A stretch of DNA of 64,000 nucleotides from Thinopyrum elongatum (GCA_011799875.1 CM022298.1:491391180-491455179), one strand, 5' to 3'. Shown: positions 1 through 12,392, numbered from the stretch's first letter. The notes: generated from the letters alone by a model not told the origin. Translations and numbers: made by a program.

Positions 1-2
1 GC

Positions 3-3000
3 GACATAGGTGCTAGCGTGAGTGCTATTCCTTTTACCTTATATCAAGAAATTACGAATGACATAGCACCCGCAGAGATAGAAGAAATAGATGTTACTAT
101 TAAACTTGCTAATAGAGATACTATTTCACCAATTGGGATTGTTAGAGATGTTGAAGTCTTGTGTGGGAAAATAAAATACCCTACTAATTTTCTTGTTCTT
201 GGTTCCCCACAAGATGACTTTTGTCCCATTATCTTTGATAGACCTTTCTTGAACACCGTTAATGCTAGGATAGATTGTAAGAAACAAACTGTCGGTGTCA
301 GTGATGAGTCTCATGAGTTTAATTTTTCCAAGTTTAGTAGAAAGCTTCATGAAAAGGAATTGCCTAGTAAGGATGAAATAATTGGTCTGGCTTCTATTGT
401 TGTGCCTCCTACTGATCCTTTAGAACAATATTTGCTAGACCATGAAAATGATTTACATATGCATGAAAGAAATGAAATAGATGAGATTTTCTTCGAATAA
501 CGTCCTCTGCTTAAACACTATTTGCCTATTGTAACTCTGGGAGGTCCTCCTCCACCTAAAGGTGATCCTGTGTTTGAATTGAAACAATTGCCAGACACTT
601 TGAAATATGCTTATCTTGATGAAAAGAAGATATATCCTATTATTATTAGTGCTAACCTTTCAGAACATGAAGAAGAAAGATTATTGAAAGTTCTAAGGAA
701 GCACCGAGCTGCTATTGGATATACTCTTGATGATCTAAAGGGCATTAGTCCCACTCTATGTCAGCAGAAGATTAATATGGAACTTGATGCTAAACCCGTT
801 GTTGATCACTAACGTCGGTTAAATCCGAAGATGAAGGAAGTGGTAAGAACGGAAATATTTAAACTTCTGGAAGCAGGTATAATCTATCCTATAGCTGATA
901 GTAGATGGGTAAGTCCTGTTCATTGTGTCCCTAAGAAAGGAGGTATTACTGTTGTTCCCAATGATAAGAATGAACTTATTCCACAAAGAATTGTTACAGG
1001 CTATAGAATGGTAATTGATTTTAGAAAATTAAACAAAGCAACTAGAAAATATCATTACCCTCTGCCTTTTATCGATCAAATGCTAGAAAGATTATCTAAG
1101 CACACACATTTTTGCTTCCTTGATGGATATTCTGGTTTTTCACAAATACCTGTTTCTCAACCTGATCAAGGAAAGACCACTTTCACTTGTCCCTTTGGAA
1201 CTTATGCTTATAGACGTATGCCATTCGGTTTATGCAATGCACCTGCTACCTTTCAAAGATGTATGACTGCTATATTCTCTGAATTTTGGGAAAAGATTGT
1301 TGAGGTTTTCATGGATGACTTTTCTGTTTACGGGAAGTCTTTTGATGATTGTTTGAGGAATCTTGATCGAGTTTTGCAGAGATGCAAGCAAACAAATCTT
1401 GTCTTGAATTGGGAGAAGTGCCACTTTATGGTTAATGAAGGTATTGTTTTGGGCCATAAAATTTCTGAAAGAGGTATTGAAGTGGACAAGGCTAAGGTTG
1501 ATGCAATTGAGAAAATGCCATGTCCTAAAGATATCAAAGGTATTCGTAGTTTCTTAGGTCATGCTGGTTTCTATAGGATATTTATCAAAGACTTTTCTAA
1601 AATTTCTAGGCCTCTCACAAATCTTTTGCAAAAGGATGTTCTTTTTGTTTTTCATGATGATTGTTTAGAAGCCTTTGAAATGCTCAAGAAAGCCTTAATT
1701 TCTGCACCTATTGTTCAAACACCTGACTGGAATTTGCCTTTTGAAATTATGTGTGATGCTAGTGATTATGCTGTTGGTGCTGTTCTAGGACAAAGGGTTG
1801 ATAAGAAACTAAATGTTATTCATTATGCTAGTAAAACTCTAGACAGTGCTCAACGAAATTATGCTACTACTGAAAAAGAATTTCTAGCAGTGGTGTTTGC
1901 TTGTGATAAATTTAGATCTTACATTGTTGATTCAAAAGTAATTGTTCACACCGATCATGCTGCTATAAAATATCTTATGGAAAAGAAAGATGCTAAACCT
2001 AGACTTATTCGATGGGTTCTCTTGCTACAAGAATTTGATTTAGATATCACTGATAGAAAAGGAGCAGAGAACCCCATAGCTGATAACTTGTCTAGGCTTG
2101 AAAATGTGCTTGATGACCCACTACCTGTTGATGATAGTTTTCCTGATGAGCAGTTAGCTGCAATAAATGTTTCTCATAACACTCCTTGGTATGCTGACTA
2201 TGCTAATTACATTGTTGCTAAATATTTACCACCTAGCTTTACATACCAACAAAAGAAAAAATTCTTTTATGATTTAAGACACTACTTTTGGGATGACCCA
2301 CATCTTTATAAGGAAGGAGTAGATGGTATTATTAGACGTTGTGTACCTGAGCATGAACAGGGACAAATCCTACGGAAATGTCACTCCGAAGCTTATGGAG
2401 GGCATCATGCGGGAGACAGAACTTCTCATAAGGTATTAAAATCTGGATTTTATTGGCCTACTCTCTTCAAGGATGCCCGTAAGTTTGTCTTATCTTGTGA
2501 TGAATGTCAAAGAATAGGTAATATCGGTAAGCGTCAAGAAATGCCTATGAATTATTCACTTGCTGTTGAACCATTTGATGTTTGGGGATTTGATTACATG
2601 GGACCTTTTCCTTCCTCTAATGGGTATACACATATTTTGGTTGCTATTGATTATATTACTAAATGGGTAGAAGCTATTCCAACCAGTAGTGCTGATCACA
2701 ACACCTCTATTAAAATGCTTAAGGAAGTTATTTTCCCAAGGTTTGGAGTCCCTAGATATTTAATGACTGATGGTGGTTCACACTTTATTCATGGTGCTTT
2801 CCGTAAAATGCTTGCCAAGTATGATGTTAACCATAGAATTGCATCGCCTTATCATCCTCAGTCTAGTGGTCAAGTTGAACATAGCAATAGAGAAATAAAG
2901 TTAATTTTGCAAAAGACTGTCAATAGGTCTCGGAAGAATTGGTCTAAGAAATTAGATGATGCACTTTGGGCTTATAGAACAGCATATAAAAATCCTATGG

Positions 3001-3514
3001 GTATGTCTCCTTATAAAATGGTTTATGGAAAAGCTTGTCATTTACCTCTGGAGTTAGAACATAAAGCATATTGGGCAATCAAAGAACTCAACTATGATTT
3101 CAGACTTGCCGGTGAAAAGAGGTTATTTGATATTAGCTCACTAGATGAATGGAGAACCCAAGCTTATGAAAATGCCAAGTTATTTAAAGAAAAATTAAAA
3201 GATGGCATGATAAAAGAATCCAAAAGCATGAGTTTAAAGTTGGAGAATATGTTCTTTTGTACAACTCTCATTTCAGATTCTTTGCAGGAAAGCTCCTCTC
3301 AAAATGAGAATGACCCTATGTTATCGAGGAGGTTTATCGGTATGGAGCTATCAAAATAAATAATGCCGAAGGAACTAACCCGAAGGTTGTTAATGGGCAA
3401 CGAATAAAACATTATATCTCAGGTACGCCCATTAATGTTGAAAGTAATATTATCCAAACTTTGACACCGGAAGAACACATAAAAGAGTCCTTCCGGAACA
3501 CTCCAGAATCGTGA
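3..3514 (+). pseudogene. pol: Decayed gypsy pol: protease, RT, RNase H, integrase (5' end outside window)
   Basis: Reading from base 3, the aspartic protease starts at DIGASVSAIP and has the flap-side RPFLNT. An in-frame TAA at 498-500 and another at 810-812 separate protease, linker and RT. The frame is then open from 813 to 3359. RT shows the VFMDDF active-site block (about 1300-1320), RNase H shows [12 protein letters not shown] and [16 protein letters not shown], and integrase shows the HHCC zinc finger (near 2380-2520), [16 protein letters not shown] and the [12 protein letters not shown] catalytic block. Near 3205-3215 the frame shifts. The integrase C-terminal part continues one frame over to a TGA at 3512-3514, itself interrupted by TGA at 3305-3307 and 3311-3313. 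All four nonsense codons could be transitions (CAA to TAA, TGG to TGA), as expected for methylated, silenced copies. Confidence 0.92.
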
Positions 3515-3826
3515 AAAAAGAGGAGGTACGTGATACGGTAAGTAAACGGACTCCGAAAAATCAGCAAAAATATTTTTTGCCAGTTTTGGAATATTTAGAA
3601 AATTAGGAAAATAAGAAACAACCAGGAAGGTCACCCTGGTGGGCACCAAGCACGCCCAGGTGGGTTGCGCCCACCTCGGGTACCTTTCGGACTCCATTTT
3701 TCTACTGTTTGCTTGTTTCCCAAGATAAAAAAATCATTATATACCCCCCGAACCTATTAACCACCATATCACAGAGAAGTCTTCTGTTTTCTTTTCCTTG
3801 CTGTTTTCTGTCAGATCCCATCTACC

Positions 3827-4153
3827 ATGGCCGCTTCAAGCTCCTCCAAGGACAAGTTCTTCAAGAACATCATCAACCCATATTTGCGGGAGGTGGTGCA
3901 GCACCCTCAGGCTATCCAGATGCATGAGGGGGTGCTTCACATCCGCGATGTGCAAGGCCCCAAGGGGACGGGAACCGTTGAGGCTAGGCTTGAAGCTATG
4001 GAGCAGGAGGTCTTCCGGTGCAAGGGGATGGTGGAACATGGACTCAATGCCAATCACCTCATGATCGCGGACTACACCCGTGATCTCAAGGTGGATGGCA
4101 AGCCCATGAAGGACATCGTCTTCACCCTCAACGAACAAATAAACTTCCTCTAA
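3827..4153 (+). CDS. Small ORF downstream of gypsy pol, function unknown
   Basis: A 108-residue frame starts at an ATG in a good plant context (ACCATGG) about 310 bases after the integrase stop. The product is hydrophilic, begins with an alanine/serine stretch, and has an acidic/leucine-rich middle that could form a short coiled coil (VEARLEAMEQEVFRCKGMV). There is no signal peptide, zinc finger or membrane segment, so I do not call it an envelope-like protein even though it sits where Athila elements carry their extra ORF. It could be the truncated start of a longer frame: reading continues past the TAA with further coding-like sequence (about 4154-4210). Whether it is expressed is unknown. 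Confidence 0.55.
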   Translation: MAASSSSKDKFFKNIINPYLREVVQHPQAIQMHEGVLHIRDVQGPKGTGTVEARLEAMEQEVFRCKGMVEHGLNANHLMIADYTRDLKVDGKPMKDIVFTLNEQINFL

Positions 4154-5894
4154 AGCCAGATCTACAACCTCCAAAACCAAGTCTTTGAATATGAGGCAAG
4201 GTTTAGAGGTATGAGTTTGGCCGCCAGTTGTAGGACCCGTGAGACTCACTCTTCCTCTTATGATGGTGGACCTCTTCCATGGAAACCCGAGGACAAGATC
4301 TCCTCTACTTCATCACCACCACCTTCTTCTTCATCACCAAAAGAAAATTGAGTATCGAGTATGGGCACTCCCCTTGGCTTCCGCCAAGCTTGGGGGAGGT
4401 GCCCCGGTATCGTATCATCCCCACTATCTTTTGCCTTTACTTATTTTAGTTCGATCTTTTGCTTTAAATGAATAAAAGTTTAGTTTGATCCTTTCTTTTC
4501 GAGAGCTTGCTTAGTGATCTATCTTTGTAATCGTGTGCGAGATATATAATAAAGCTTAGTTTGAGTTTTTTGCTTTCTTTACTTTCACGTTGCAATAAAA
4601 AGAAAGGACATAAATGAAAAAGATCATATGCTAATCTTATGGTAGGTGATGGCACCACATAAGGAAAAGTATAAGTAGGAAATTTTATTAGAGATTGACA
4701 AACATGGCATTGGTCAATGATGCAACTCATGAAAGAATTAATAAGGGAAGAGAAGATTCACATGTAAATACACTATCCTAGAAATCTTTTGTGATTGTGA
4801 GCCCCCATCAAAATATTATATGCCAAAATTGTTGACGTTGGACAAGGAAGACAACGTAATGATTTATGTTTGTTCATATTCACATACAAGTTATATTGTC
4901 ATAGATCCTTCAACATGTGGTGCTTGCCCCCTATCTTTGCTAGCCAAAAATTCCGCACTAAGTAGAGATACTACTTGTGCATCCAAAAACCCTTAAACCC
5001 AAATCTTATTTTCAAGAGTCCACCATACCTACCTAGGGATTGAGCAAGATCCCTCAAGTAAGTTTTCATCGATGCAATAAGGCAATAAAAATTGCTTCAT
5101 AAAGTGTGAGATCATTTAGTGTAAGAGAAAATTGAGCGTTGTACGAACCTGTGATGGTGAAGAATAAAAGCGACAGACTGCATAATAAAGGTTGCTATCA
5201 CAAGGGTCAATACAACGTGACGTTCTTTTTGCACTAAGGGGTTGAGCATACAAACAAATAAGTGCATGGCAACCTCTGCTTCCCTCTGCGAAGGGCCTAT
5301 CTTTTACTTTTATGTATTTACTTTTATGCAAGAGTCAAAGTTCCTTCTCTCTATTCCTTTTTATTTTTCTCCTTTGGCAAGCATCATGTGGTGAGGAAAG
5401 ATCTAGGCACATATGTCCAGTTGAATATGGGTAGCATGAGTTATTATTGTTGACATCGCCCTTGAGATGAATACGTTGGGAGGCGAAACTATAAGCCCCT
5501 ATCTTTCTATGTGTCCGATTGAAACGTTTTGCTCATGTGTATGTGGTGAGTGTTAGCAATCATAGAAGACTATATGATGGTTGAGTATGTGGACTTGCCT
5601 AAAGGCTCCGATACGTGACCCTTCCTGAAAAGATGATGAATTGTAGTTGCAAAGTTGACTGAGAACATAGTTTGTTGGTTTCTAATAGAGTTTATGCTTT
5701 ATACTTCGATAGTGAGATGGTCTGTTACCTATTCATGGAAAGTCTATGATAAAAGTTTTATGTTTAAATTTGTTGTTGTTATAATAATATACATGATGCT
5801 TGTATGTCCGTATTTTGTTTTATCGACACCTCTCTCTCTAAGCATCTGGACATGTTTTTCGATTTCGGTTTTTGCTTGAGGACAAGCGAGGTCT
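4154..5894 (+). other. Non-coding 3' internal region of the gypsy element
   Basis: About 1.7 kb between the small ORF and the polypurine tract. It is AT-rich with many stops in all frames and no recognisable domain. A phrase CTTGGGGGAGGTGCCC at about 4388-4403 resembles the purine-rich stretch at the true tract near 5901. It holds no host gene. Confidence 0.7.
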
Positions 5895-5908
5895 AAGCTT
5901 GGGGGAGT
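5895..5908 (+). other. Polypurine tract of the gypsy element
   Basis: AAGCTTGGGGGAG lies immediately before the LTR start TGATACGTCC. The G-rich purine run at 5901-5907 is the expected primer site for plus-strand DNA synthesis. Confidence 0.8.
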
Positions 5909-7428
5909 TGATACGTCCATTTTGCGTCATGTTTTCCTACTGTTATTTATGATGTTTTTATGCATAATAATGCTTTTTGGAGTAATTCTAATGCCTTTTC
6001 TCTCATAATATGCAAGGTACACACAAAGAGGGAGAATTCCGGCAGCTGGAAATCTGGACCTGGAAAAGCTACGTCAGGCTACCTATTCTGCACAACTCCA
6101 AATAAGCTGAAACTTTACAGAGATTTTTTATGGAATATATGAGGAATATTGGAGCAAATAAGTACCAGAGGGGGCCCACCAGGTGGGCACGACCCACCTA
6201 GGCGCGCCAGGGAGCCCAGGCGCGCCCTGGTGGGTTGTGCTCTCCTCGGCCCACCTCCGGTGCCCATCTTCTGGTATATAAGTCATTTTGACCTAGAAAA
6301 AATAAGTAGAGGACTTTTGGGACGGAGCGCTGCCGTCTCGAGGCGGAACTTGGGCAGGAGCACTTTTGCCCTCCGGCGGAGTGATTCCGCCGGGGGAACT
6401 TCCCTCCCGGTGGGGGAAATCATCGTCATCATCATCACCAACAACTCTCCCATCTTGGGGAGGGTAATATCCATCAACATCTTCAACAGCACCATCTCCT
6501 CTCAAACCCTAGTTCATCTCTTGTGTTCAATCTTTGTACCGGAACTATAGATTGGTGCTTGTGGGTGACTAGTAGTGTTGATTACATCTTGTAGTTGATT
6601 ACTATATGGTTTATTTGGTGGATGATTATATGTTCAGATCCATTATGCTATTTAATACCCCTCTGATCTTGAGCATGAATATCATTTGTGAGTAGTTACT
6701 TTTGTTCTTGAGGTCACAGGAGAAATCATGTTGCAAGTAATCATGTGAACTTGATATGTGTTCGATATTTTGATTGTATGTATGTTGTGATTCCCTTAGT
6801 GGTGTCATGTGAACGTCAATTAAATGACACTTCACCATATTTGGGCCTAAGGGAATGCATTGTGGAGTAGTTATTAGATGATGGGTTGCTAGAGTGACAG
6901 AAGCTTAAACCCTAGTTTATGCGCTATTCCGTATGGGACTGATTGGATCCAAAAGTTTAATGCTATGGTTAGAATTTATTCTTAATACTTTTCTCATAGT
7001 TGCGGATGCTTGCAAGGGGGTTAATCATAAGTAGGAGGTTTGTTCAAGTAAGAACAACACCTAAGCACCGGTCCACCCACATATCAAATTATCAAAGTAG
7101 CGAACACGAATCGAATCAACATGATGAAAGTGACTAGATGAAATTCCCGTGTACCCTCAAGAATGCTTTGCTTACTATAAGAGACCGTTTTGGCCTGTCC
7201 TTTGCCTCAAAAAGATTGGGCTACCTTGCTGCACTTTTGTTACTACTATCATTACTTGCTCGTTACAAATTATCTTGCTATCAAACTACTCCGTTACTTA
7301 CAATTTCAGCACTTGCAGACATTACCTTGCTGAAAACCACTTGTCATTTCCTTCTGCTCCTCGTTGGGTTTGACACTCGTACTTATTGAAAAGAGCTATA
7401 ATTGATCCCCTATACTTGTGGGTCATCA
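5909..7428 (+). repeat. 3' LTR of the gypsy element (1520 bp)
   Basis: The LTR starts TGATACGTCC directly after the polypurine tract and ends GGGTCATCA, giving TGAT/ATCA terminal inversion. It has a TATA box (6275-6282) after a GC-rich block with repeated GGCGCGCC and GTGGGC-type inverted repeats (6170-6255). A transcribed-looking segment with a short GAACTTCCCTCCCGG region follows. Short ORFs inside it, including the 133-codon frame at 6149-6550, have no similarity I recognise. Confidence 0.9.
6275..6282 (+). promoter_or_regulatory. TATA box in gypsy 3' LTR
   Basis: TATATAAG lies about 370 bases into the LTR after a GC-rich stretch, the expected place for the U3 promoter. In this 3' copy it would read outward into 7429 and beyond. 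Confidence 0.55.
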
Positions 7429-7551
7429 GCCACCATTGCAAATATAGGGAACAAAGCAACATATTACATACACTGGCCGTCTAAATTGGCCACCAGTGCA
7501 AATAAACGCGGCAGCAAAACAAGTCCATAACTGAAACAACTTTAGAAGAGC
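7429..7551. repeat. Flank with repeated GCCACC(A/T)..TGCAAAT motif
   Basis: The motif GCCACCATTGCAAAT at 7429-7443 recurs as GCCACCAGTGCAAAT at 7489-7503. Spaced short repeats next to a CACTA-type gene suggest subterminal repeats of that DNA transposon, into which the gypsy element inserted. The true CACTA terminus is not visible. Confidence 0.4.
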
Positions 7552-9603
7552 TCAAGAAACGTTATCCTGGGTATCCACCATGCTGGCAATAAGCTTAGCA
7601 AGCTTATTAGCTTTGACCTGTTTGGTGCTAAAATCCTCCAACGCTTGCTGTTGCACCAGAAAGTATGCATCTGAATGCTCCAGGGACTTCCGCAGTGCTT
7701 CGGCTTCTTGTCGCAGCATAGCTGATCGATGTCTTTCAGCTTGTAGTTGAGACTCAAGAAACCGAACTAATTCAGATAGTGAGTTTGAATAGCTTGTGCC
7801 AGCGGTAGTGGCCAGTAACTCAAACACTAAACCAAGACAAGACTTTGGGGTTGTCTCACTGTCTTCAAGATAGTTTTCCTTAGCTGTTTTATCAGCTTTG
7901 TTGGAGACCAACAAGGATGTCTCGCTATCCTGAACTTTATCTGCATTACTTCCTTTACCATTGCTTAATAAGTCACTCTTCCCCAATATTCTGTCAGTAT
8001 TCTAAAAGAAGAAACAAGCAGACACATAACAGGTTTAGCATGTACTAGTATATGAAACTCATTTCGGTGAACCAGTTCATTAGTAAGGTGGACAGGATTA
8101 AACTACCAAGTCTTCTATTGCCAAGTAGTACATAATAAAAGCATCAAACAAACATATATCTATGTCCTATGGTCACTGCATTGTCTTGCCAAATCAAAAT
8201 AGAGACACGGTTCAAATCATATCAGTTCAAGACAAAGCAGCACTGAAAGAATACAAAGCGTGGGAAACTACATGGCACAACAAGATTTCAGATGGGTACC
8301 ACTGGTCTACATGTACAACAACACTATTGGCTTTGTTGTGATGCTAGTAATGTGCATGATATGAGAAGTCAACTGTATACACAATTGAAATTGAAATCAA
8401 AAGAGCTATTTATAAGAGCAAGCCTGTTAAAGAAACATGCGTAAACATACATGTTGTGCCATTGGAGTTTCGATTGGATCCTTCAATTTCAAAATAAGTT
8501 TGTATGAGTAAATACAGTGATACAAGAGCAAAGCAGTATGCATGATAGCAATGGGATCTTAAATGAGAATAGTTGTTCTTTAGGTTTAAGCACTTGTTCT
8601 ACATGAACAGAGTACAGTAAGACGCAAGCATATAATACTTAAAAATAAAAAATGAGCTCATAGACCTTACAACATTCTTGGTTTGGGACCAGTACAGAAC
8701 AAGGCATTCCCAGTCATCGTCCAGTAAATGTGTCTCAGGAGAACGTAAGGGAATTTGATGAGTTTCTTTGCCAGTGAAGTATGTTTTCTTCAGGTAATTC
8801 CGATACTGCCACCAAGCATTCTTGAAGATAGCAGAGGTATTAGCACAGGTTACCTCATCCTGAGTTTCCAAATCGGTCCTTCTCTATAGAGAAAAATGGG
8901 AAAATTTGTTGTATTATAACCATCATGGAGGTAGAATGTATGGGACAATGCAAAGTAATTGCCATGAATAACATTACTTACACATAACTCCTGGACAAAC
9001 ACCTGCAACTGGCATTTTCCTTCATCTTCAGTATAATATTTCCATGATGGGAAGATAAGCACATAGGATTTAACAACATCAAATGCGATAGATGCTAAAC
9101 TACGAATGGCTGGTTGTGCTTCCTCCACTGGAATAGGTGTACTAACTGGTGGAGTTGGGGTTCACCGTGGTAGTACTGGCGCTTTGGGCACTGGAGCTGC
9201 CTTACTAACTGCTCTTGTTTGGGAGCTTTGTGGTGGAGATGGTGCTGTGTCAATAGGAACTGGGTTACTATCTGATGGGGTTGGGGTTAGATTGGGTGAA
9301 GCTGGTTCTCTGTCCATCGCAGTAGGGGTACAATCTGCGAGAGTCTGGGTTATGTGTGGTAGGGCTGGTTCTCGTGCATGTACAACCGGGGTGCTATCTC
9401 CACCAAGTGGTAGCACTGTTTTATTTGAAGACCATGTTTTTACTCCGCTAGATACTGCCATCACCCGCTCCAATTCAAATGGCTGATAAACAGGAAACAT
9501 AGTTGAATGTACATACATTGTATGAGAGACAGATGCAATAGATAGTGTGGAAAAAAGAGGGCATGAAATAGTTGACATGTATATTGTTTAACTAAAAAGG
9601 ATA

Positions 9604-9860
9604 TAATGACATAATTTCACATATATGATGTCTATCTAAACTGGATAGCATAGCATAACATAATTCAAAGATATGATGACTAACTAAACAGGATGGCATG
9701 AGATAATTATATGATGTCTTTAGTAAACAGGTTCGCATGACTTAATTCACATACATGTTATCTAAGTAATCAGGATCGCATGATTTAATTCACATATGTG
9801 ATTTATATGCTAAGCAAAGGGCATTCACATATATGATGTCTGAACTAAGAACATGGTGAT
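9604..9860. repeat. Tandem repeats of about 48 bp in transposase-gene intron
   Basis: Variants of ATATGATGTCT followed by CTAAACAGGATGGCATGA and TAATTCACAT recur about five times at roughly 45-50 base spacing. A weaker series of the same units lies at 10170-10345 in the neighbouring intron. Confidence 0.65.
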
Positions 9861-10019
9861 GAATATTGTGTATATGATGTCTAAACTATGCAATGCAAGA
9901 CACCATATGCATGATATGAGCAATATAACCATGCCAAGTTAGAGCATACACCTCGGTGGGGGAATAGGACTGGTCATCTATCTCTGAATCCATCTCTGAG
10001 GAGCTATCGGGACCCAGCA

Positions 10020-10430
10020 AGAGATCTGCTTCGACAGGTAGCACTGTCTACTCTAAAGACCTTGTTTTCGCTCCAGATTTTTCCATCACCCACTCAAATG
10101 GCTGATTCACAGGAAGAGTAGTTTAATGTACAAACATTGTCGACAAATGGAAATGTAATGAAGAAAAGGATGGGCAAGATATCATTCAAATATATGATGC
10201 CTGGTTAAACAGGATGGCATTGCATATTTCACATATATTATGGCTGGCTAAAAGAGATGAGACTGCATAATTCCCATATATGATATAGAAACTAAACAGG
10301 TGGCATTACAGAACATGTATAAACTAAGCAGATGACATATATGAGGTCGAAAGTAGGCACTGCAAGGCAACATATGCATGATATGACTAACATCATCATG
10401 CCAAGTTAGAGCAAACACCTTGGGGGGTAA
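10020..10430 (-). repeat. Duplicated exon-intron segment (partner about 9406-9980)
   Basis: On the minus strand, CATTTGA..GGGTGATGG..AAAAC..GGTCTT..AGTGCTACC at 10020-10105 matches the exon at 9406-9490. The flanking intron motif (TAGTT.AATGTACA.ACATTGT) is also shared. The exon ends at 9955 and 10425 (SEMDSEIDDQSYSPTE versus SEVDSDAADHSYLPPK) are also related, with the same following intron start. This indicates local duplication within the gene. Confidence 0.6.
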
Positions 10431-11225
10431 ATAGGAGTGGTCAGCTGCGTCTGAATCCACCTCAGAACAAATATCTTCCTCTGGATTACAATCTGGAGAG
10501 GGGGGAGGGTTTGCCATTGAACCCACCATGGAACGATGTCTGCATGGCATTGTATTACCGCGCAAAACTCTTCTCTTTTTTCTCTACATGTTCAGCATGA
10601 CTGTGTACAATATCTGACATGCATATGAAAAAAATATAGTGAGATTATGTAAGGAGAGCATGCAGAAATCTAGAGTGATGGTAACAACCAGTGGATGGAT
10701 CCAAAAATAACGATAGCAGGCTGATGATAGCTTTAATTTAATAAAAAGACACATGATGATTGCTTTACTATTTGTTTCCCACCCAAGATGAACAACATAG
10801 GCATACCCTAGGTGAACCAGATAATAGACAGAGATACTATTCATTGCTGCCTTGATATGTGCCCCACAACTAATTTTAAAACTCAAATTTGAACATTAAT
10901 TTGGACCTGACTTGGAGTCTAAGAGGTGAACAGGACGATAAAGTAGCAGGTAATATTAAGCAATGCATAACATAAGCAGAAACAAAAGAGTGCGACCTCT
11001 CTTGTGGACCCGTGTACTCCTCAGGTTCATCTGCTGAGTCGATGATGGTGATGCCGTTGCGGTGGGTGCCGGCGGCAGGGAAGGAGATCTGAGGCGGCGA
11101 AAGACGGTCAGGAGTCGTGATGTCTGGTTTGGTGGATGCTTCTGTCGATGGAGCAGCTCAGGTGAGGTGGACGACATCGCGGCTGGAGCAGGACAAACCA
11201 CACAAAGTTTTCTTCGACACCTACC

Positions 11226-11560
11226 TGTAACTGAAGTAATTTTGTAAGGGATCCTTTAGCTTGCAGGATTCTAAAAACGTAGGGATAGGAAAAACACCGG
11301 AATAGGATAGGAATGCACGTGGGAAACAGAGCATTTGTAAACATAGGATTTCTGTCAACTTGGGTGTTTGGTTCAGAGGAATTGGAAGAGCAGAGGAATG
11401 CAAAGAAACATGGCCAAATGAAAGTGAAACCATATGAAGGCGTGTACAGTTAGAATGTTATTCTGCCACTAATGCACTTGGTCTTGTTTTCATGCATAGG
11501 ATTTTGAAAAGTAGGTGCAGGTGGATGTTTTGCTCCATTCCTTTCAACAAAATGCATGAA
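11226..11560. mobile_element. Probable DNA-transposon remnant
   Basis: A stretch rich in TAGGATT/ATAGGAATAGG-type words (for example GGGATCCTTTAGCTTGCAGG at 11248) resembles non-coding MITE remnants common in Triticeae. No clean terminal inverted repeat or target duplication was found, so the class is uncertain. Confidence 0.3.
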
Positions 11561-12229
11561 TAATTGAATTGTAGAGTGCCACAAACACAAGTTTTCCCTC
11601 TTCTCTTCTCACCGTCCATGCCTCACTCCCGCCCCTCTTTTCATCGATCTCGTACTCGCACACTCCTTCCCCCTCGATGTAGTATGCCTCTTGCACCACC
11701 TCCTAGCTGCATCCCTCTCTCTCTATCCTTCTCTCTGAGCCTTATTTGCTTCTAACACATACATGCATGTATACGATCGATCTCCCTACATATACCTAGG
11801 TCGACTTTAACTATTTTCCCCTACGCATCGATCGACGTACCTCACAAGTTATGTCTCTCCTTTCTCCGACAAAGGACAATTGATCTTCCTATGTAGTTAT
11901 GTCTACTTACCACAGCCATATCGTCCCCCCTCATCATTCGTGCATGCCTCCTGACCCGTCTCTCACACGCACGTGCACAAACAGGAAGGCATCCCCTCTC
12001 TTATTGATATTGCAGGCGTGCCCTCCGTTTGTCTAGCAAGCCTCTCCCACCATTTGTGAGAAGCAACTCCACCACCAACCCCTCTGACACACTAGCTCTG
12101 TCTCTCTCCCAACCTTATTCCTCTCCTACACATATGCATGGATGCCGATTGATCTCCCTCAATACATAAGGTAGGTCTCTCTCCTCCTCCACACATATAC
12201 CAGCCATTGTACCTCTATAGTTAGGTCTC

Positions 12230-12256
12230 TCCCCCCCACCCCCACCCCCCCCCACA
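12230..12256. repeat. Poly-C tract
   Basis: CCCCCCCACCCCCACC-type run. A second C run lies at 12588-12598. Confidence 0.85.
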
Positions 12257-12392
12257 CCGATAGTCGAGCGCTGTAGGTAGGTATCCATGCCACAGAGACA
12301 AACTGTACCTGTCCCCTCTCACGTTCCAGTAGGCTAGCCACCCTATATTTTTGACATGGGCACACACAAATTCGATGGCACTCTTTATCAAT

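Larger units (their letters stand above)
1..7428 (+). mobile_element. Ty3/gypsy LTR retrotransposon, Athila-like clade, 3' portion
   Basis: The window opens inside the protease domain of a plus-strand LTR retrotransposon. Going right there are protease, reverse transcriptase, RNase H and integrase, a small ORF after pol, about 1.7 kb of non-coding sequence, a polypurine tract and a 3' LTR ending at 7428. The order protease-RT-RNase H-integrase is that of Ty3/gypsy. A long region and extra ORF after integrase, together with this style of RT, fit the Athila group. The 5' LTR, primer-binding site and gag lie outside the window, so LTR divergence cannot be judged. The coding region carries several stops and a frameshift, so the copy is not autonomous. 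The five bases after the LTR are GCCAC, the expected target-site duplication, but the partner copy is out of view. Confidence 0.93.
7552..11201 (-). pseudogene. CACTA (En/Spm) transposase-type gene, Transposase_24-like, with introns
   Basis: Minus-strand exon pieces can be followed. A 5' exon reaches from about 11201 and contains IIDSADEPEEYTGP before a donor near 10995. An acidic exon ends SEVDSDAADHSYLPPK at about 10425. A related exon lies at about 9955-10110. A proline-rich exon lies at about 9000-9490 (…TPTPSDSNPVPIDTAPSPP…, then FPSWKYYTEDEG) with a strong donor GTAAGT. A mini-exon is near 8870-8895. The diagnostic exon at about 8670-8845 has AWWQYRNYLKKTYFTGKE, IPLRSPE and DDDWECLVLYW, matching the pattern of plant Transposase_24 proteins. 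A last exon at 7552-8002, after acceptor TTCTTCTTTTAG, encodes a coiled coil (LESQLQAERHRSAMLRQEAE). Stops at 10048-10050 (TAG) and 9162-9164 (TGA) break the frame. A domesticated host gene is a less likely alternative. Confidence 0.7.

Noticed and set aside
3827..4153. Envelope-like protein after pol
   Set aside because: The ORF has no signal peptide or membrane segment; position alone is not enough.
6149..6550. 133-codon frame in gypsy LTR
   Set aside because: Spans the GC-rich U3 and the TATA box of an LTR; no similarity to proteins recognised.
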